Shown: positions 1 to 12,997, counted from the first letter of the stretch. The stretch is DNA of 64,000 nucleotides from Sipunculus nudus (GCA_026874595.1 CM049310.1:42287558-42351557), one strand, 5' to 3'. Numbers and translations: made by a program. The notes: generated by a model from the sequence alone, not told the origin.

Positions 1-308
1 CTGCAATTTCTGATTTTTTAACAAATTTTTATTGGATTTTTCAATGTTGGCCTTTTGTGCAGGATATCTCCAAAGGTATTCAACACAGGAACTTCATTTC
101 TTCAGTGCTATTGCATTATATTTACAAAATCTTGGTCAAGTTCAAAGATGGGTGATCTTGACCTACTTTTCAAGGTCACAGAGCTTAGTATAGAAAAAAA
201 CTTAGGAGCTTATCTCTCAGGAAGTATTTGGTGGATTGTTATGAAACATGGTACATACCTCTCCAATTTAAATTTATAACATATTATCAGCTTTTGCTAA
301 TATTCTAG
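1..308 (+). mobile_element. Family D element, 3' portion (window-edge copy)
   Basis: Near-identical to 4140-4166 plus 7985-8275, without the A insertion. Ends GCTAATATTCTAG at 308. Truncated by the window edge. It sits inside family B at the same place as the D copy in the nest. Confidence 0.72.
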
Positions 309-694
309 TTTCACAATGCAGTGCTTACAGATACTGGCCTAATGTTTGGTCTGTGGGCGTATAATGACCACTTGCAGATCGAGTTTGGGTTTTGTCCCAG
401 TTAACCTATTTTTGACCATATGACAGATCCTGAACATAGAAAATTTCATCAAAGACAGATATTTTTATGAAAATGCACATGTATGGATTTTTTTTTATCA
501 ATGCCTGCAGATACTGGTCTGATTTTTGGTGTGTTGCCTGATAATGACCTGTTACAGATCGGGTTTGCATTTTGCCCTTGTTGACCTATTTTTGACCATA
601 CGACACCTCCTGAACTTAAAAAAATTTACAAAATTTAACAAATGTTTCTAATTTGCCCCAGGCGGGGGCATTCGTGTCTTTCCGACACATCTAG
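309..694 (+). mobile_element. Family B element, 3' portion (window-edge copy)
   Basis: Matches 8276-8659 and 50258-50471. Two partial units (GCTTACAGATACTGG.. and CCTGCAGATACTGG..) lead to the 3' end CCAGGCGGGGGCATTCG, a hairpin GTGTC-TTTCC-GACAC and then ATCTAG. Flanking sequence after 694 differs from the other copies, which fixes the end. Confidence 0.75.
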
Positions 695-3325
695 TCTTCT
701 ATCTGTCCTATGTTTAAAATGGTGTTTATGGCAACAGGTTTATTAGATTAGATTTTGCATGTCAAAACATTTAATTATAAGTGATGATTCACTTGTCATG
801 ATGGACATATTGTATGACATGGCCTTAATGAACAGTAACCCTTGTCTTTTTCACTACTCAAACTTCCATTTACATGCTTGCTCCTACATCTGCTTTAGCA
901 AACATTAGTTTTTTCTTTTGGGGTTGACAGTTAATGATGGATGGAAGGAGATAATGGGACAAAGGAAGCCTTAATATTTATAAATTTTAGTGTTTAATAA
1001 CATTGCATTGTCTCCTGTTGGGGTTGCATATATATGTATATATATATATATATATATTTGCAAAAGGAAATTTTTTCCTTACACTTTGATCTTTTATATC
1101 AAGATAAAAAGGGCACCTAACAGAAAGCAATGTTTTATCTGTTTCTGCACATCCTATTTTAAGAATAAGTTAAATAGCTGTAACAACTTACAGAGACTAG
1201 GAGTTTTGAATATGAGCAATGATGTAGCTGATCCTGAGGTCCTGCTGTGTGTGTAAACAACAGATTACTTGCTTCTGATGCATAGACTTTTGCATGAGCA
1301 CCTGGAACCCAAAGAGGTGGCGTGAAGGGATTATTTCTAAGATCTCAAGCGTTTCATGACAGCTTTGTGTGTTTATAAATCAAAACCCAATTAGATTTAT
1401 CTTCTTTAATTGGATTACTCTGAATTTATAAGTTATATTGAATCAAACTTTGCTGTTTGTGGATTTGTCACTTCACTCGCAGCCTGATGAATAAGTTAAC
1501 TGATGGTCTTGTAGCTCTCCCTTCTGCATAGTCAGTCATCAAGTCACTCCTTGAGAGAAACTTTGAATATTTCATGAGTTTGTTTGCAATAAATACACTG
1601 CAGTACATAAACCAGATGACATATGATTACAAATTAGAACAGGTTTTCACTTTTTACTAACATTTCAAACAATCCTGATGGTTGATGCCTTATATTGGAT
1701 TTTGTAATATCACACTGGCAAAACTGTAAATTTTCTTTTTTCCTCCATATTTCCATAGGTTTTTAAATATTTTTTTCATGATGAACCAGACAGTTTTGAT
1801 CATTGCACAAAGCAGCACCATTGATATGTCACAGTAGGGGAGAGTGCTGGTAAATGGGACAGAGGCTGGTAAATGGGACAGAGACGTTATTGCTTTTTAC
1901 CCCATGTTAACATTACAGACACATGTCAGAGATCCACAGTGGCTAAATCCTCGCTCCTGGCATGAGCTCTTATTACAAACAGGTTGCTGATGAAACTGCA
2001 GCAGGAAAAATGTTGTCCAAAAAATAATGTGCTGTATTTCTTTCCTTTTTTTAACCATGGTTATATTTTTTCCTGAGCAAAGCCGGATGGGTGTTAACTG
2101 AGCTGTAGAGATATGGCTTTCTGCAGTTGTGCATCTGTTAGCAAGAGCTGAATATCTTTTTAGGTAATGTTTATGCTGTATAGCTATAGACTTGCAATGT
2201 GCTATTCATTCAATTACCTCTGCGAAGTTCCCTTACAAAACTAATTAAAAATGTCACTATGAGTGAATTTATCTGATTTATGGGTTGCATAAATTTTCTT
2301 CTCTGTTGCTGAGTCTTTCTACTTTGAAGTGTTCTAATTTTATTGTTTGCAATACACCTTCAAAATTTGTTAGTGACTTTTTCAGTGTATCTGCATAAAC
2401 CATAAATTAAAGTTTTTCCTTCTAAATTATCTGTTCATGCAGACCTGCAAAATGCTTTGGGTACTCGCTGCTGAATTCTTGGAATGTAAAATTTCTTTTT
2501 ACCCATCTGCATAAAAAAGTAGAAAATACTTCAAAAATAGAAAACAATTTTCCATCATGAACAGATTTTGAAAATAAGCTTTATTAATTACTCATGACAC
2601 TTAAAAGGGCAAATTTCCTTTAAATGAATCATATCATGAATTAATTCGTGGCCACTGAGCCCTCTGAAGTGACTCAAGTTGTGAAAAGGCCTACATATCA
2701 CTGCCCTAATAATAATCATGTTTCATCATTATTCTGGTCATGATGTTAACGTGTAATGTTGAAGTATGTGTAGTCCGAGGAAAATTGGCCTTTAAAATTT
2801 CATGTATCCTGAGTTAATACACAGGGGCTGTTTTGGTGTTGTTGACAGATTCACTGCATAATTAACAGTGAAGGCTGATCTACAGCGCATCCTCCCTACT
2901 CTGCACCTGTTCCCTAACCAACCACGTGATTGTCAGCTCGGCTGGTTTTCCAAGTTGTATAGAAAAAACTCTATGTCTCTCATCTATGAAGGCACCCATT
3001 AACAGGGCTCACATCATAACCTTTAAACCCTGAAACTTCTGTCTTGAAACTTAAAGAAATTCCAGAAAGAAATTCCAGAAACCTCAAATCAGGGTACAGT
3101 GATCAAAAATGTTTGAAAAAGAGGGCTAAAACAGGATTCTTGGCACCCTGAAGGTTTGACTCTTCATACATAGTTAAAATTTGCTGTGCAGATAATTTTG
3201 GATCCTAAAATTGAAACAATATGCCATAATTACACTGTATATTTGCATGCACAATTTTAATAAAATATATCCAACCAGTTTTACATTCATGCCATGTTTT
3301 GATATTTCATTACAATTAGACTTTT
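695..3325. other. AT-rich non-coding sequence, nothing recognised
   Basis: No exon, RNA or mobile-element end was recognised. Small items only: the (TA)n tract at 1028-1058, a 19-bp direct repeat GCTGGTAAATGGGACAGAG near 1847-1884, and a 15-bp repeat AAAGAAATTCCAGAA near 3053-3080. Confidence 0.6.
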
Positions 3326-3777
3326 ATATACCCCCGCCACAAAGTGGCCGGGGCATAATTAGTTTTACCCATGTCCGTCCTTCCGTCATTCCGAAATCAA
3401 ACAGTTGTACGGACTTTTTTTTGCAATGCTTGCAGATATTGGCCTGATTTTTTGTTTGTGGGCAGATATTGACCAGTTACAGATCGAGTTCGCGTTTCGT
3501 CCCAGTTGACCTACTTTTGACCATTTACGGCTCCTTAACTTAGAAAATTTCATGAAAAATAGAAATTTTCATGACAAATACACATACGGACTTTTTTTCG
3601 CAATGCCTGCAGATATTGGCCTTATTTTTGGTTTGTATGCAGATAATGACTAGTTACAGATCGAGTTCGCGTTTTGTCCCAGTTGACCTACTTTTGACCG
3701 TTTTACGGCTCCTAAACATAGAAAATTTCATGAAAAATATAAATTTTCATGACAAATATACATGTACAGCCGTTTTT
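3326..3777 (+). mobile_element. Family B element, 5' portion of the nest
   Basis: Starts after CTTTT with ATACCCCCGCCACAAAGTGG, whose CCCCCGCCAC stem pairs with GTGGCCGGGG. About two and a half units of ~180 bp (TACGGACTTTTTTTCGCAAT .. TACGGCTCC) follow before D interrupts. Confidence 0.75.
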
Positions 3778-4166
3778 AGCCCTCAGCTCATAGGCTGATG
3801 GACTATTGTCATCACCCAAGCTGTCCGTCTATCCGTCCGTCCATCTGCCTGTCGGGTGTCTGTCTGTCTGTCCGTTCTGCATCTGTTAACTTTTACCTTG
3901 TGAGCGGGATATCTCAAAAAGGATTCACCGTTGGAATTTTATTTCATCAGTGAAGATGTATATCGATAAAATCTCGGCCAAGTTCGAAGATGGGTGACCT
4001 TGACCCATTTTTCTACATTTTAGAGCTGATTATAGAAAAACATTCAGAAGCTTATATCTCAGGAACCATTGTGTGGATTTTCACAAAACTTACTATGATC
4101 ATTGGGACTGATGGTCTGTACGTGCTGCACAATTTTGGTGGCGTCACCTGCAATTTCTGAGTTTTT

Positions 4167-7100
4167 TGCTCAGCTGACTGAAAGTCATCTGAGCTATAGC
4201 GATCACTCTTTGTCCGTCGTCCGTCTGTCCATCTGTCCGTCTGTCCGTCTGTCCGTCCGTTAACCAGGCACAAATCTTAACCGCTGAACCTAGAACCTTG
4301 TAACTTGGGATTCTGAGAGGTCCATGAAAAATCTCTTTGGAAACCAGAAATTAGGTCTCTGTTACCCATATCCTTCGAGCTATGGGGCCCCAAAGTACCC
4401 CCCCAGAAAAGTAAAAAAATTCATACAAAAACTTCAGTATCTCATTAACTACTTGACTGATGGTCATGATTTTTGGCATACATATTGATCATGAGATGTT
4501 CCATCACTTCCTGCAGACTGGTGGCGCCACCTGTATTTTTCGATTTTTTACAAATTTTTTTCTCTATTTTTGAGACCTTTAAAAATGTGAACATCTGTTA
4601 ACAAGGCACAAATGGTTAAGCCTAGACCGAGAATCTTAATTCTTGATACTGAGAGGTCCATGAAAAATCTCCTTGGAAACCAGAAATTAGGTCTCTGTTA
4701 CCCATATCCTTTGAGCTATGGGGCCCCAAAGTACCCCCCAGAATAGTAAAAAATTTCATACAAAAACTTCAATATCTCAATAACTACAACACTGATAGTC
4801 ATGATTTTTTGGCATACATATTGATCATGAGATGTTCCATAAGTTCCTGCAGACTGGTGGCGCCACCTGTATTTTTTGATTTTTTAACAATTATTTCCTC
4901 TATTTTTGAGACGTTTAAAGATGCTGTCATCTGTTAACGTGGCACAAATCGTAACCTCTGGACCTAGAATCTTCATTCTCAACACACTGAGAAACTGATT
5001 AAAAGTCTCCGTGGAAACAGTAAATTAGATCTCTGTTACCCATATCCTTCGAGCTATGGGGCCCCAAAGTACCTCCCAGAAAAGTAAAAAATTTCATACA
5101 AAAACTTCAATATCTCATTAACTACTTGACTGATGGTCATGATTTTTGGCATACATATTGATCATGAGATGTTCCATCACTTCCTGCAGACTGGTGGCGC
5201 CACCTGAATTTTTTCGATTTTTTACGAATTTTTACAACAGGGTACAAATCGTAAGGACTGGACCTAGAATCTTCATTGTTGACACACAGGGAGACCCATG
5301 ATAAGTCTCCATGGACACCTGAAATTAGGTCTCTGTTACCCATATCCTTTGAGCTATGGCACTCCAAAGTACAGCTCAGAATAATGGAAAATTTGATACA
5401 AAAGTTGAAGTATCTGAACAACTAATGCAGAGATCACCATAATTGTTTTAATGGATATTGATCATAGAGTGTTTCATCAGTTTCTGCAGACTGGTGGCAC
5501 CACCTGTATTTGTTCGGGTTTTTTACGAATTTTTTCTCTATTTTTTGAGACCTTTTAAGTTATGAACATCTGTTAACAGGGCACAAATCAATAAAACTGG
5601 AGCTAGAATCTTCATTCTTGACACACAGGGAGACCCATGAAAAGTCTCCATGGAAACCTGAAATTAGGTCTCTGTTACCCATATTCTTTAAGCTGTATGG
5701 CTCCAAATTACCCCCCAGAATAATGGAAAATTTGATACAAAAACTGCAGTATCTCAATAACTACAACACTGATGGTCATGATTTTCGGCATACATATTGA
5801 TCATGACCTGTTCCATCAGTTTCTGCAGACTGGGTGCGCCACCTCTATTTTTTTTCAAATTTTTACGATTTTTTTTCTCTTTTTTTGATACCTTTAAAGA
5901 TGTGGTTATCTGTCAACAGGGTACAAATCGCAACAACTGGACCTAGAATCTTCATTCTTGTCATGCAAGAAGGCCCATGAAAAGTGCCTGTGGAAACTTA
6001 AAATTAGGTCTCTGTTACCCATATCCTTCAAGCTATAGGACTCCGAAGTATCCCTCAGAATAATGGACAATTTGATACAAAAGCTGAAGTATCTGAACAA
6101 CTAATGGGGAGATCACCATGATTCTTTGCATGGATATTGATGTTTGTAAGTGTTTTTATTAGTTTCTGCAGACTGGTGGAGCCACCTGTATTTTTGTACC
6201 CGCCAAAACAAAGTTTTGTGGATACTATGTTTTTGACCGGGTTCCTCCGCTGTTGCCGCGTTCGTTTCCAGAGAGCTCCTCTGGGACTTGATTTTATCAG
6301 CTTTCCAAGCTCATATCTCGGGAACCGTTTGACTGATCAGGAAATAAAATTTATACTAATGTAGCCCTTGGATAGCTCTATAACATACACAAAAAATGGT
6401 GGCGCCACCTGTAACCATGTTTGCACAGTGTCCATCTGTTCATCTGCCTTGGTTAAAATCACTCATATCTCTGCAGTGAATTGACTAATTCACCTGAAAT
6501 TCGGCATGCATATACATCCTGGATAGCTTTCTTGATTTTATGACAGGTGGCGCCACCTACATTCTCATTCACGCTGATGACATCCAAGCTCATATTTCGG
6601 GAACCGTTTGACCGATCAGGCCAAAATTTTGCATGTATATAGATCTAACATAGCTCTTTATCATACGCTAAACTGGTGGCGCCACCTGCCACCATTTTTG
6701 CACAGCGTCTGTCTGTTTGTCTACCGTGCAATAATGTCACTCATATCTCGGCAGTGGTTTGACATATCTGCCTAAAATTTTGCAGCTTTATACATCCTGG
6801 ATAGCTTTCTTGATTTTATGACAGGTGGCACCACCTACATTCACATTCACGCTGATGACATCCAAGCTCATATCTCGGGAACCGTTTGACCGATCGGGCC
6901 AAAATTTTGCATGTGTATAGATCTAACATAGCTCTTTATCATACACAAAACTGGTGGCACCACCTGCAACCATTTTTGCACAGCGTCTGTCTGTTTGTCT
7001 GCCGTGCAATAAAGTCACTCACATCTTGGCAGTGGTTTGACATATCTGCCTAAAATTTTGCAGTTTTATACATCCTGGATAGCTTTCTTGATTTTATGAC

Positions 7101-7984
7101 AGGTGGCGCCACCTTTATTCTAGTTTATGCTGCAGACATCCAATCTCATATCTCGGGAACCGTTTAACGATTGGGCCAAAATTTTGCATGTGTATAGATC
7201 TCACATAGGTCTTTATCATACACAAAACTGGAGGGGCCACCTGCAACTATTTTTGCACATTTTGCACAGCGTCTGTCTGTTGGTCTGCCGTGGCCTAAAA
7301 TCACTTATTTCTCTGTAGTGGTTTGACATAACTGCCTAAAATTTTGCAGGTTTATACATCCTGGATAGCTTTCTTGATTTGATGACAGGTGGCGCCACCT
7401 ACATTCTAGTTAACGCTGCACACATCCAAGCTAATATCTCAGGAACCATTTGACCTATTGGGCCAAAATTGTGCTTGTGTTTAGATCTCACATAGGTCTT
7501 TATCATACACAAAACTGCAACCATTTTTGCACAGCGTCTGTCTGTTTGTCTGCCGTGGGCTAAAATCACTCATATCCATGTAGTGGTTTGACTTTTCTGC
7601 CTAAAATTTTGCATATGTATACAACTTGGACAGCTTTCTGGATTTGTGGTAGGTTGCACAACCCACATACACATTTAGGCTGCAGACATCCATGCTAATA
7701 TGCAACATACCTCACTCTGTTTCCCCTTGCCACTCAATCCATGCCTCACTTCACTCTGATTTTGGCAGATACACGTAGTCACTTGTCGGCTACCCGTATT
7801 CTAGTTTTTAAAGTTTACACATTTTTTCTCTATTTTTCAGATATATAAATACAGACTAAATCTTGGCCTGTTGGTTAATCTGTTTGATGCTTCAGTTGAA
7901 TGGGTATCTACCATTCTGATGATAAAATTTCCTTTTGTGAATCTCTTCCCAGTCAGCTGAGCGTCATGACCCATGGGTCACTTG
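4167..7984 (+). mobile_element. Family A tandem-repeat element, interrupted by a family C element
   Basis: The 5' end GCTCAGCTGACTGAAAGTCA pairs with TCATCTGAGC in a stem-loop and is followed by a GTCCGTCTGTCC simple repeat. The 3' end reads CAGCTGAGCGTCATGACCC, with the perfect 12-bp palindrome GACCCATGGGTC and then ACTTG-TT. GCTCAGCTGA is inverted between the two ends. Internal units of ~340 bp (GTTAACAGGGCACAAATC .. CTGCAGACTGGTGGCGCC) repeat about five times. Element C occupies 6196-7804. Confidence 0.78.
6196..7804 (+). mobile_element. Family C tandem-repeat element (innermost of the nest)
   Basis: The 5' end GTACCCGCCAAAAC forms a stem-loop with GTTTTGTGGATAC. The 3' end has GGCAGATAC (inverted to the 5' start), a hairpin around GTAGTC..CTTGT..GGCTAC, and then CCGTATTCTAG. 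The inside is about four units of ~280 bp, each carrying one or two copies of the palindrome GGTGGCGCCACC and the phrase CATATCTCGGGAACCGTTTGAC. No coding capacity. Confidence 0.78.
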
Positions 7985-8275
7985 TTAATGAAATTTTATC
8001 AGATTTTTCAATTTTGGCCTTTTGTGCAGGATATCTCCAAAGGTATTCAACTAAGGAACTTCATTACTTCAGTGCTTTTGCATCATATTTACAAAATATT
8101 GGTCAGGTTCAAAGATAGGTGGTCTTGACCTACTTTTCAAGGTCACAGAGCTTAGTATAGAAAAAAACTTAGGGGGATATTTCTCAGGAAGCATTTGGTG
8201 GATTGTTATAAAACATGGTACATACCTCTCCAATTTAAATTTATAACTGACTATCAGCTTTTGCTTATATTCTAG

Positions 8276-8659
8276 TTTCACAATGCAATGCTTACAGATA
8301 CTGGCCCAATGTTTGGTCTGTGGGTGCATAATGACTACTTACAGATCGAGTTTGCGTTTCGTCCCAGTTAACCTATTTTTGACCATATGACAGATCCTGA
8401 ACATAGAAAATTTCATGAAAGACAGAAATTTTTATGAAAAATGCACATGTATGGACTTTTTTTCACAATGCCTGCATACTGGCCTGACTTTTGGTGTGTT
8501 GCTTGATAATGACCCGTTACAGATCGAGTTTGCATTTTTCCCTTCTTGACCTACTTTTGACCATACAACACCTCCTGAACTTAAAAGATTTTACAAAATT
8601 TAACAAATGTTTCTAATTTGCCCCAGGCGGGGGCATTTGTGTCGTTCCAACACATCTTG
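8276..8659 (+). mobile_element. Family B element, 3' portion of the nest
   Basis: Resumes after D with TTTCACAATGCAATGC and ends GGCGGGGGCATTTGTGTCG, then CATCTTG where other copies have CATCTAG. The terminal hairpin is weakened by one substitution (TGTCGTTCCAACA). Confidence 0.72.
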
Positions 8660-9680
8660 TTTATTCCAATCGTTAATGCACTGAAATGTAAATGCCTTGA
8701 AATTCGGAATGAATATTGCTCTTGGGAGGATTGCCATGAAATTTGGCATGCATAGTGATCTTTGATAACTTTTTGGTAATATGGAATAAATAGCACAATT
8801 ATTAATTTATTTCTTCATGATATTTTATGAAAGGTTAATGGTAATCCTTATTCTGATAAACATAGCAGTCATCTGAGGTTTATCTTTGCATTTACAAAAT
8901 TTCTTTTGGATCATAAGAGAGATTGTTTATCTGAATATCACTATCACATACATCTGATGTAACAGTCATAAATTTAACTGTTAATGAAAATAACACTCAG
9001 ACTATAATAGAATGGCAAATACCAGTAATTTACCTCTATATATATCTTGGCACGAATGGTCATTGGAAAGTTTCTACTTTGACAGCTCATTTCATCATTA
9101 CATTTTCACTCCTTACCCTGCTGCCCAGCCCACTCAGTATCCAAAATCTATGTGCTTCTTTGGTTACAAACATATAGCTCCATTGCTTTTTAGCCAAAAG
9201 AATTGGTTTTGTGTCATGACCCATTGGTCATAGTATAAAATCAAGGCAGCTAGTGTTTTGCTAGGCTGTCCTTCATCTGACCTCAGAATAGAATCAGAAG
9301 ACCTGATCAGCAAACATTCATTCTTTCAATCTGTACTCTCCTGCTTTCATATAGCTCTCCAGGATGCAAATGTCCTGAGCTGTCTTTGTACATACTAGAG
9401 AGCAATTTATTCTGAGCCTGTTTAACTATCCTTAAGATATGTCTTTACTCAACATTGTGACAACTCACTTGTTTTATTGCAGTACAAGCAGAGTGTCATT
9501 TATCCGAACACTGTTTATCCTAAACAAATTTGTTAGGAAATGGAATACTCAGAACCACAAATTCTGACCATTTATCTGAAATCCACACAATGAAAAAATA
9601 TTCAACGATGAAATGAATTCCAGGGCCAATCAGCAATGATTTCAGTATATATATATATATATATATATATATGAATATAA

Positions 9681-9719
<39 letters not shown>

Positions 9720-12199
9720 TATATATATTAAATGATAAATTGATTAGATTGATGGAAATCCAAACAAAAATGCTGTTGACAATAAAAATTTTGGACTAGT
9801 TTAATTCATGTAAGTTAAGTTCGGTGCTTGGTGGCAGGTTGACATCATGGTGAATCATTCAGAATTATTATCCAAATGATCATTTATGCTGAAAAAAAAA
9901 CCTTTTTCCTAAGCTTTTTTGATAAAAATCCATCTACTGTAATTTGAATTTCAAGCATTATCATAATTATTATGTCTGGCCAGTGTGAGGAGGGCCTTCT
10001 GATGACACGAAGGCTAAAATCACTGTACTGTTTGTTTGCCAAAGTAATAAGGAAACTTAAATTTCATGGTTGCATAAGTTCCCATTTCAGTTCACTGACA
10101 ATAATTTACTCACCCTAGATTTTGGTAAAGCTAGCTGTGCCAAAAGCAGTGAATCTGTGTTCTGTACATTTCTGAATAATTTTATGTTTTCGATCACTAT
10201 TATTAAGTAATCATGTGTAGCAATTATCAGGTGCCTTCCAGGACAACCCTTATAAGTATTAATAATATAAAAGACATAGAATTTCATAATTAAATTGGTA
10301 AAGTTTTCTGTAGCCTGGATAAACAGGGTTCCAAAGATAATCTAAAAGTCTTTGTAGATTCTGAAAGCAAATTGGATTTAATTTCTGACATGTACACAGA
10401 TATATAATTTTCTAGAGAAGGTTCAATTAAATGGTGACTAGGATATAACTGACAGTAAATTGGGTTTAATAGCTGATACCTGGATATAGACTTTCTATGG
10501 AAAATAATCAAATTTTACATGACTTCGGGAGCATCAGCATTTGAGCAAACATATGCTGTTATTGAACCGAAAGTTGCCAATTAATCTTCTCTGTATAAAA
10601 GTATTCAGCTTAACTTCATGACCAGATTTTGTGAGCTAGAACTTAATGGATTGTGGTGTAAACATCTTAACTAATTAACAATTTACTGATTGCTCCAGGA
10701 GTCCGGTTTATACAAGCAGTTGGTGAACATAAAATATATATGCATTTGCATAGCACCAGATTTGTTTATGGTAACGTATTACAAATGAACAGTACAACAG
10801 TCAATGAAAATTAATTCATATGTATTGGCATCCCATCAGGCATCAACCCTAATTAATGAATCTAAATATATAGAGCAATTTTCACTAAAAATGCACTAAT
10901 TAAAACATTTATTATTATACTGCAAATCATGCATATATTTTCTAAAGCTTAAGTTGCCTTAGAAAGATCATGAAGTCATTGAATTTGTTAAATTTTTATA
11001 TCAATTAATGTTTCGAAAGTGGAAATTATGAATGAGTCCCTGGCTTTGTTTAAAGGCAGACAGAATATGCTTGAAACAAAATGCTGTGTGACACTAAGGC
11101 AAGAATTTAAAAAAAATTGTTTGGTTTATGATTTCTATAAATTGAAATAAAATGAAATTTAACAAATTATTTTCTCTCACCTGATTGCAACAGATTGCAT
11201 TAATAACATATGTCCATGTGATGAAATATTACCTGACTGTCTGGGTTCAGGGTAGTTGAGCTCCTACAGGTAAAAGCTTGACATGTAAGCTGGTTCCCTG
11301 CTTTGTGCTGTCAGGAAATATATATTTTACATGTATGCAGTTAATATATGTAGGGTACAAATTTGCAGACCTGAAAAAAATTTTTGAAAGATTTGACTCC
11401 TCACAGGAGGTAATCCAGCATACTCATATGATTTATATGCACGTAGCACATGTATTCAAGGTGACTAAACAAGCTCATTATACATGAAATATCTTCTGTT
11501 TTGTTTAATATGAATATTAATGCCAAATTGCCATAGTAGAATATATCTATATATATATATATATAACAAATATGGAGTATGTTCTGTTATTATTACTTAT
11601 TTTTCTATTGTCAGTGCATTATGAACCAGAATCCTTGAATGCTTTAAATCTTCTTTGATTGGTGGTCTGTGTGTCTGGCTGGTGTAGCTCTACCATTAAC
11701 CAGACTTTCCAGCGCCTGTCATCTATTTTCAACTCACAAGATCTGCACAGGCTCTTTTATCCTGCAGACACAATCTGAGGAACTCTTATGACCAGAATAA
11801 CCAGGGTATTTGTAGAATATTGATAGGGTTATTAGTATTTGGATTTGATACATTAAATACTTCGGCAGTAACCTTTGCTCTAGAATGATTTAGTGTTTCA
11901 TAGAATTTTTATAGTGTCAGTAGTAATTTTTATAGTGTTAGTATTTTGATGCCTTAAATACTTTAGCAGCTACCATTAATGTACACTAGTTTAGAAGTGC
12001 AAGCAGTTGTGAGGGAAGTACAAATACAGAGTTATGTCTGACACACCTTCCACTGAAGGAGAACATACCTAAAGAAGTGGAGGGCCACTTTTGAGCTCCT
12101 TAATTAAAGTAACTGTTAAGCTTTGGTTGAAAAGCAGTATACTTGGTAGAGGGGAGTGACCTGCGTAAAAGCACAATACCTAAAAATGTTAATGTAACA
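8660..12199. other. AT-rich non-coding sequence before the LINE fragment
   Basis: Apart from the microsatellites at 9645-9729 and 11547-11565 I see no coding exon or repeat terminus. Short frames have no recognisable similarity or splice context. 12452-12997 is likewise blank. Confidence 0.55.
9645..9729. repeat. (AT)n microsatellite
   Basis: About 85 bp of AT dinucleotides with short interruptions. Smaller (TA)n tracts lie at 1028-1058 and 11547-11565. Confidence 0.95.
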
Positions 12200-12451
12200 C
12201 AAGTTCTGTGAGCTCTTCATTGGTTACCAGTTCATCAGCCAGTAAAATACATGCTATCAAAAGTTTTCCTTGTTTTAAAGGCAATGAATATGGCACCATC
12301 AAATGCACAGGAGCCTTTCAGCGGGATTTATTTTTTGTACTCATTTATGATTCTTATAAGGGCCTTCAGCTCTGCTGGTTCTGGACTCAAGATTAGTCTA
12401 CCAGGCACATTTATATTCTGTTCTTGTCTCTCAGACTTTAAAGGAAATTAA
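12200..12451 (+). mobile_element. Degenerate 3' fragment of a non-LTR retrotransposon (LINE reverse transcriptase tail)
   Basis: From 12212 the frame reads ALHWLPVHQPVKYMLSKVF, then LVLKAMNMAP and later FSSAGSGLKISLP. This matches the ending common to many non-LTR retrotransposon polyproteins: (S/A)LHWLPV-x-x-R(I/V)-x(F/Y)K, (F/L)KA-x-x-(L/M)AP, RSS-x-(A/G)GL. Immediately upstream the frame reads TQVL-stop; TGA here could be a decayed CGA. No remaining RT core or endonuclease is visible. It lies about 550 bp before the first TBC exon and is not part of that gene. Confidence 0.7.
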
Positions 12452-12997
12452 AAAATTACCATTTGTTTCAGTTTATTATCATTGTCATTGACACTCCACT
12501 GACAATGGTCTAGAAGTCATATTTTTATAGGTTTTATAACCATGTTTATTCTTCTAGCATTTATTAACACTCTGAAGGGTATACAACCAAAGCAGCAGTC
12601 AGATTTGTTGGGTCATATTGTTTCCCCATTTCAGCCACCCACTCACTCTTGGCCCACGTGAAAAGGGCCCACCTTGTAGTGAAGACCTTGAGGAGTCTTA
12701 ACATAAATTCAGAGCAGATCAAAATACAAAGAAAAACCCACAGTTGTGCGATTGCAAATTAATCTCCTTAACCATAACCCCATCAAGGTCTACAAAGGTA
12801 GCGTTATTACTTTCCAAGATCAGAGAGAATATCTACCTTCTTTGTATGTTCTGTTCCATATGGAAGTATTTTATTCCACCCTTTGGTTGTGACACTGTTA
12901 TTAAACAGGATGGTCATACGAGCAGGATTGTCCTCTGAGGTGATCAAAGTAGATTCGTACTGGGATATTTATATAGAAGTTTGAACTATATTTCCAG

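Larger units (their letters stand above)
3778..8275 (+). mobile_element. Family D element, split by family A
   Basis: Starts AGCCCTCAGCTCATAGGCTG after five T, with a short stem TCAGC/GCTGA, then a GTCCGTCTATCCGTCC tract. Ends GCTTATATTCTAG before TTTCAC. The sequence before the A insertion (CACCTGCAATTTCTGAG) and after it (TTTTTCAATTTTGGCC) is continuous in the copy at window start. Host sequence of family B continues after CTAG. Confidence 0.65.
3326..8659 (+). mobile_element. Four-level nested insertion complex B[D[A[C]]]
   Basis: Reading left to right: family B 5' part (3326-3777), family D 5' part (3778-4166), family A 5' part (4167-6195), a whole family C element (6196-7804), rest of A (7805-7984), rest of D (7985-8275), rest of B (8276-8659). 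The first copy at 1-308 shows D uninterrupted across the place where A sits, with TTCTGATTTTTTAAC intact. This directly supports the A boundaries. All insertions are in T runs. Confidence 0.8.

Noticed and set aside
1834-1884. Possible regulatory duplication GCTGGTAAATGGGACAGAG
   Set aside because: Only two short copies with no other supporting signal; noted as a simple duplication.
4052-4273. Asp/Arg/Thr-rich minus-strand frame with a TDGQTD-type repeat
   Set aside because: It is the reverse reading of the GTCCGTCTGTCC simple tract near the 5' end of element A.
6196-7804. CRISPR-like array of regularly spaced palindromic repeats
   Set aside because: Units repeat over their full length with no unique spacers, and the context is a eukaryotic intron-exon gene region.
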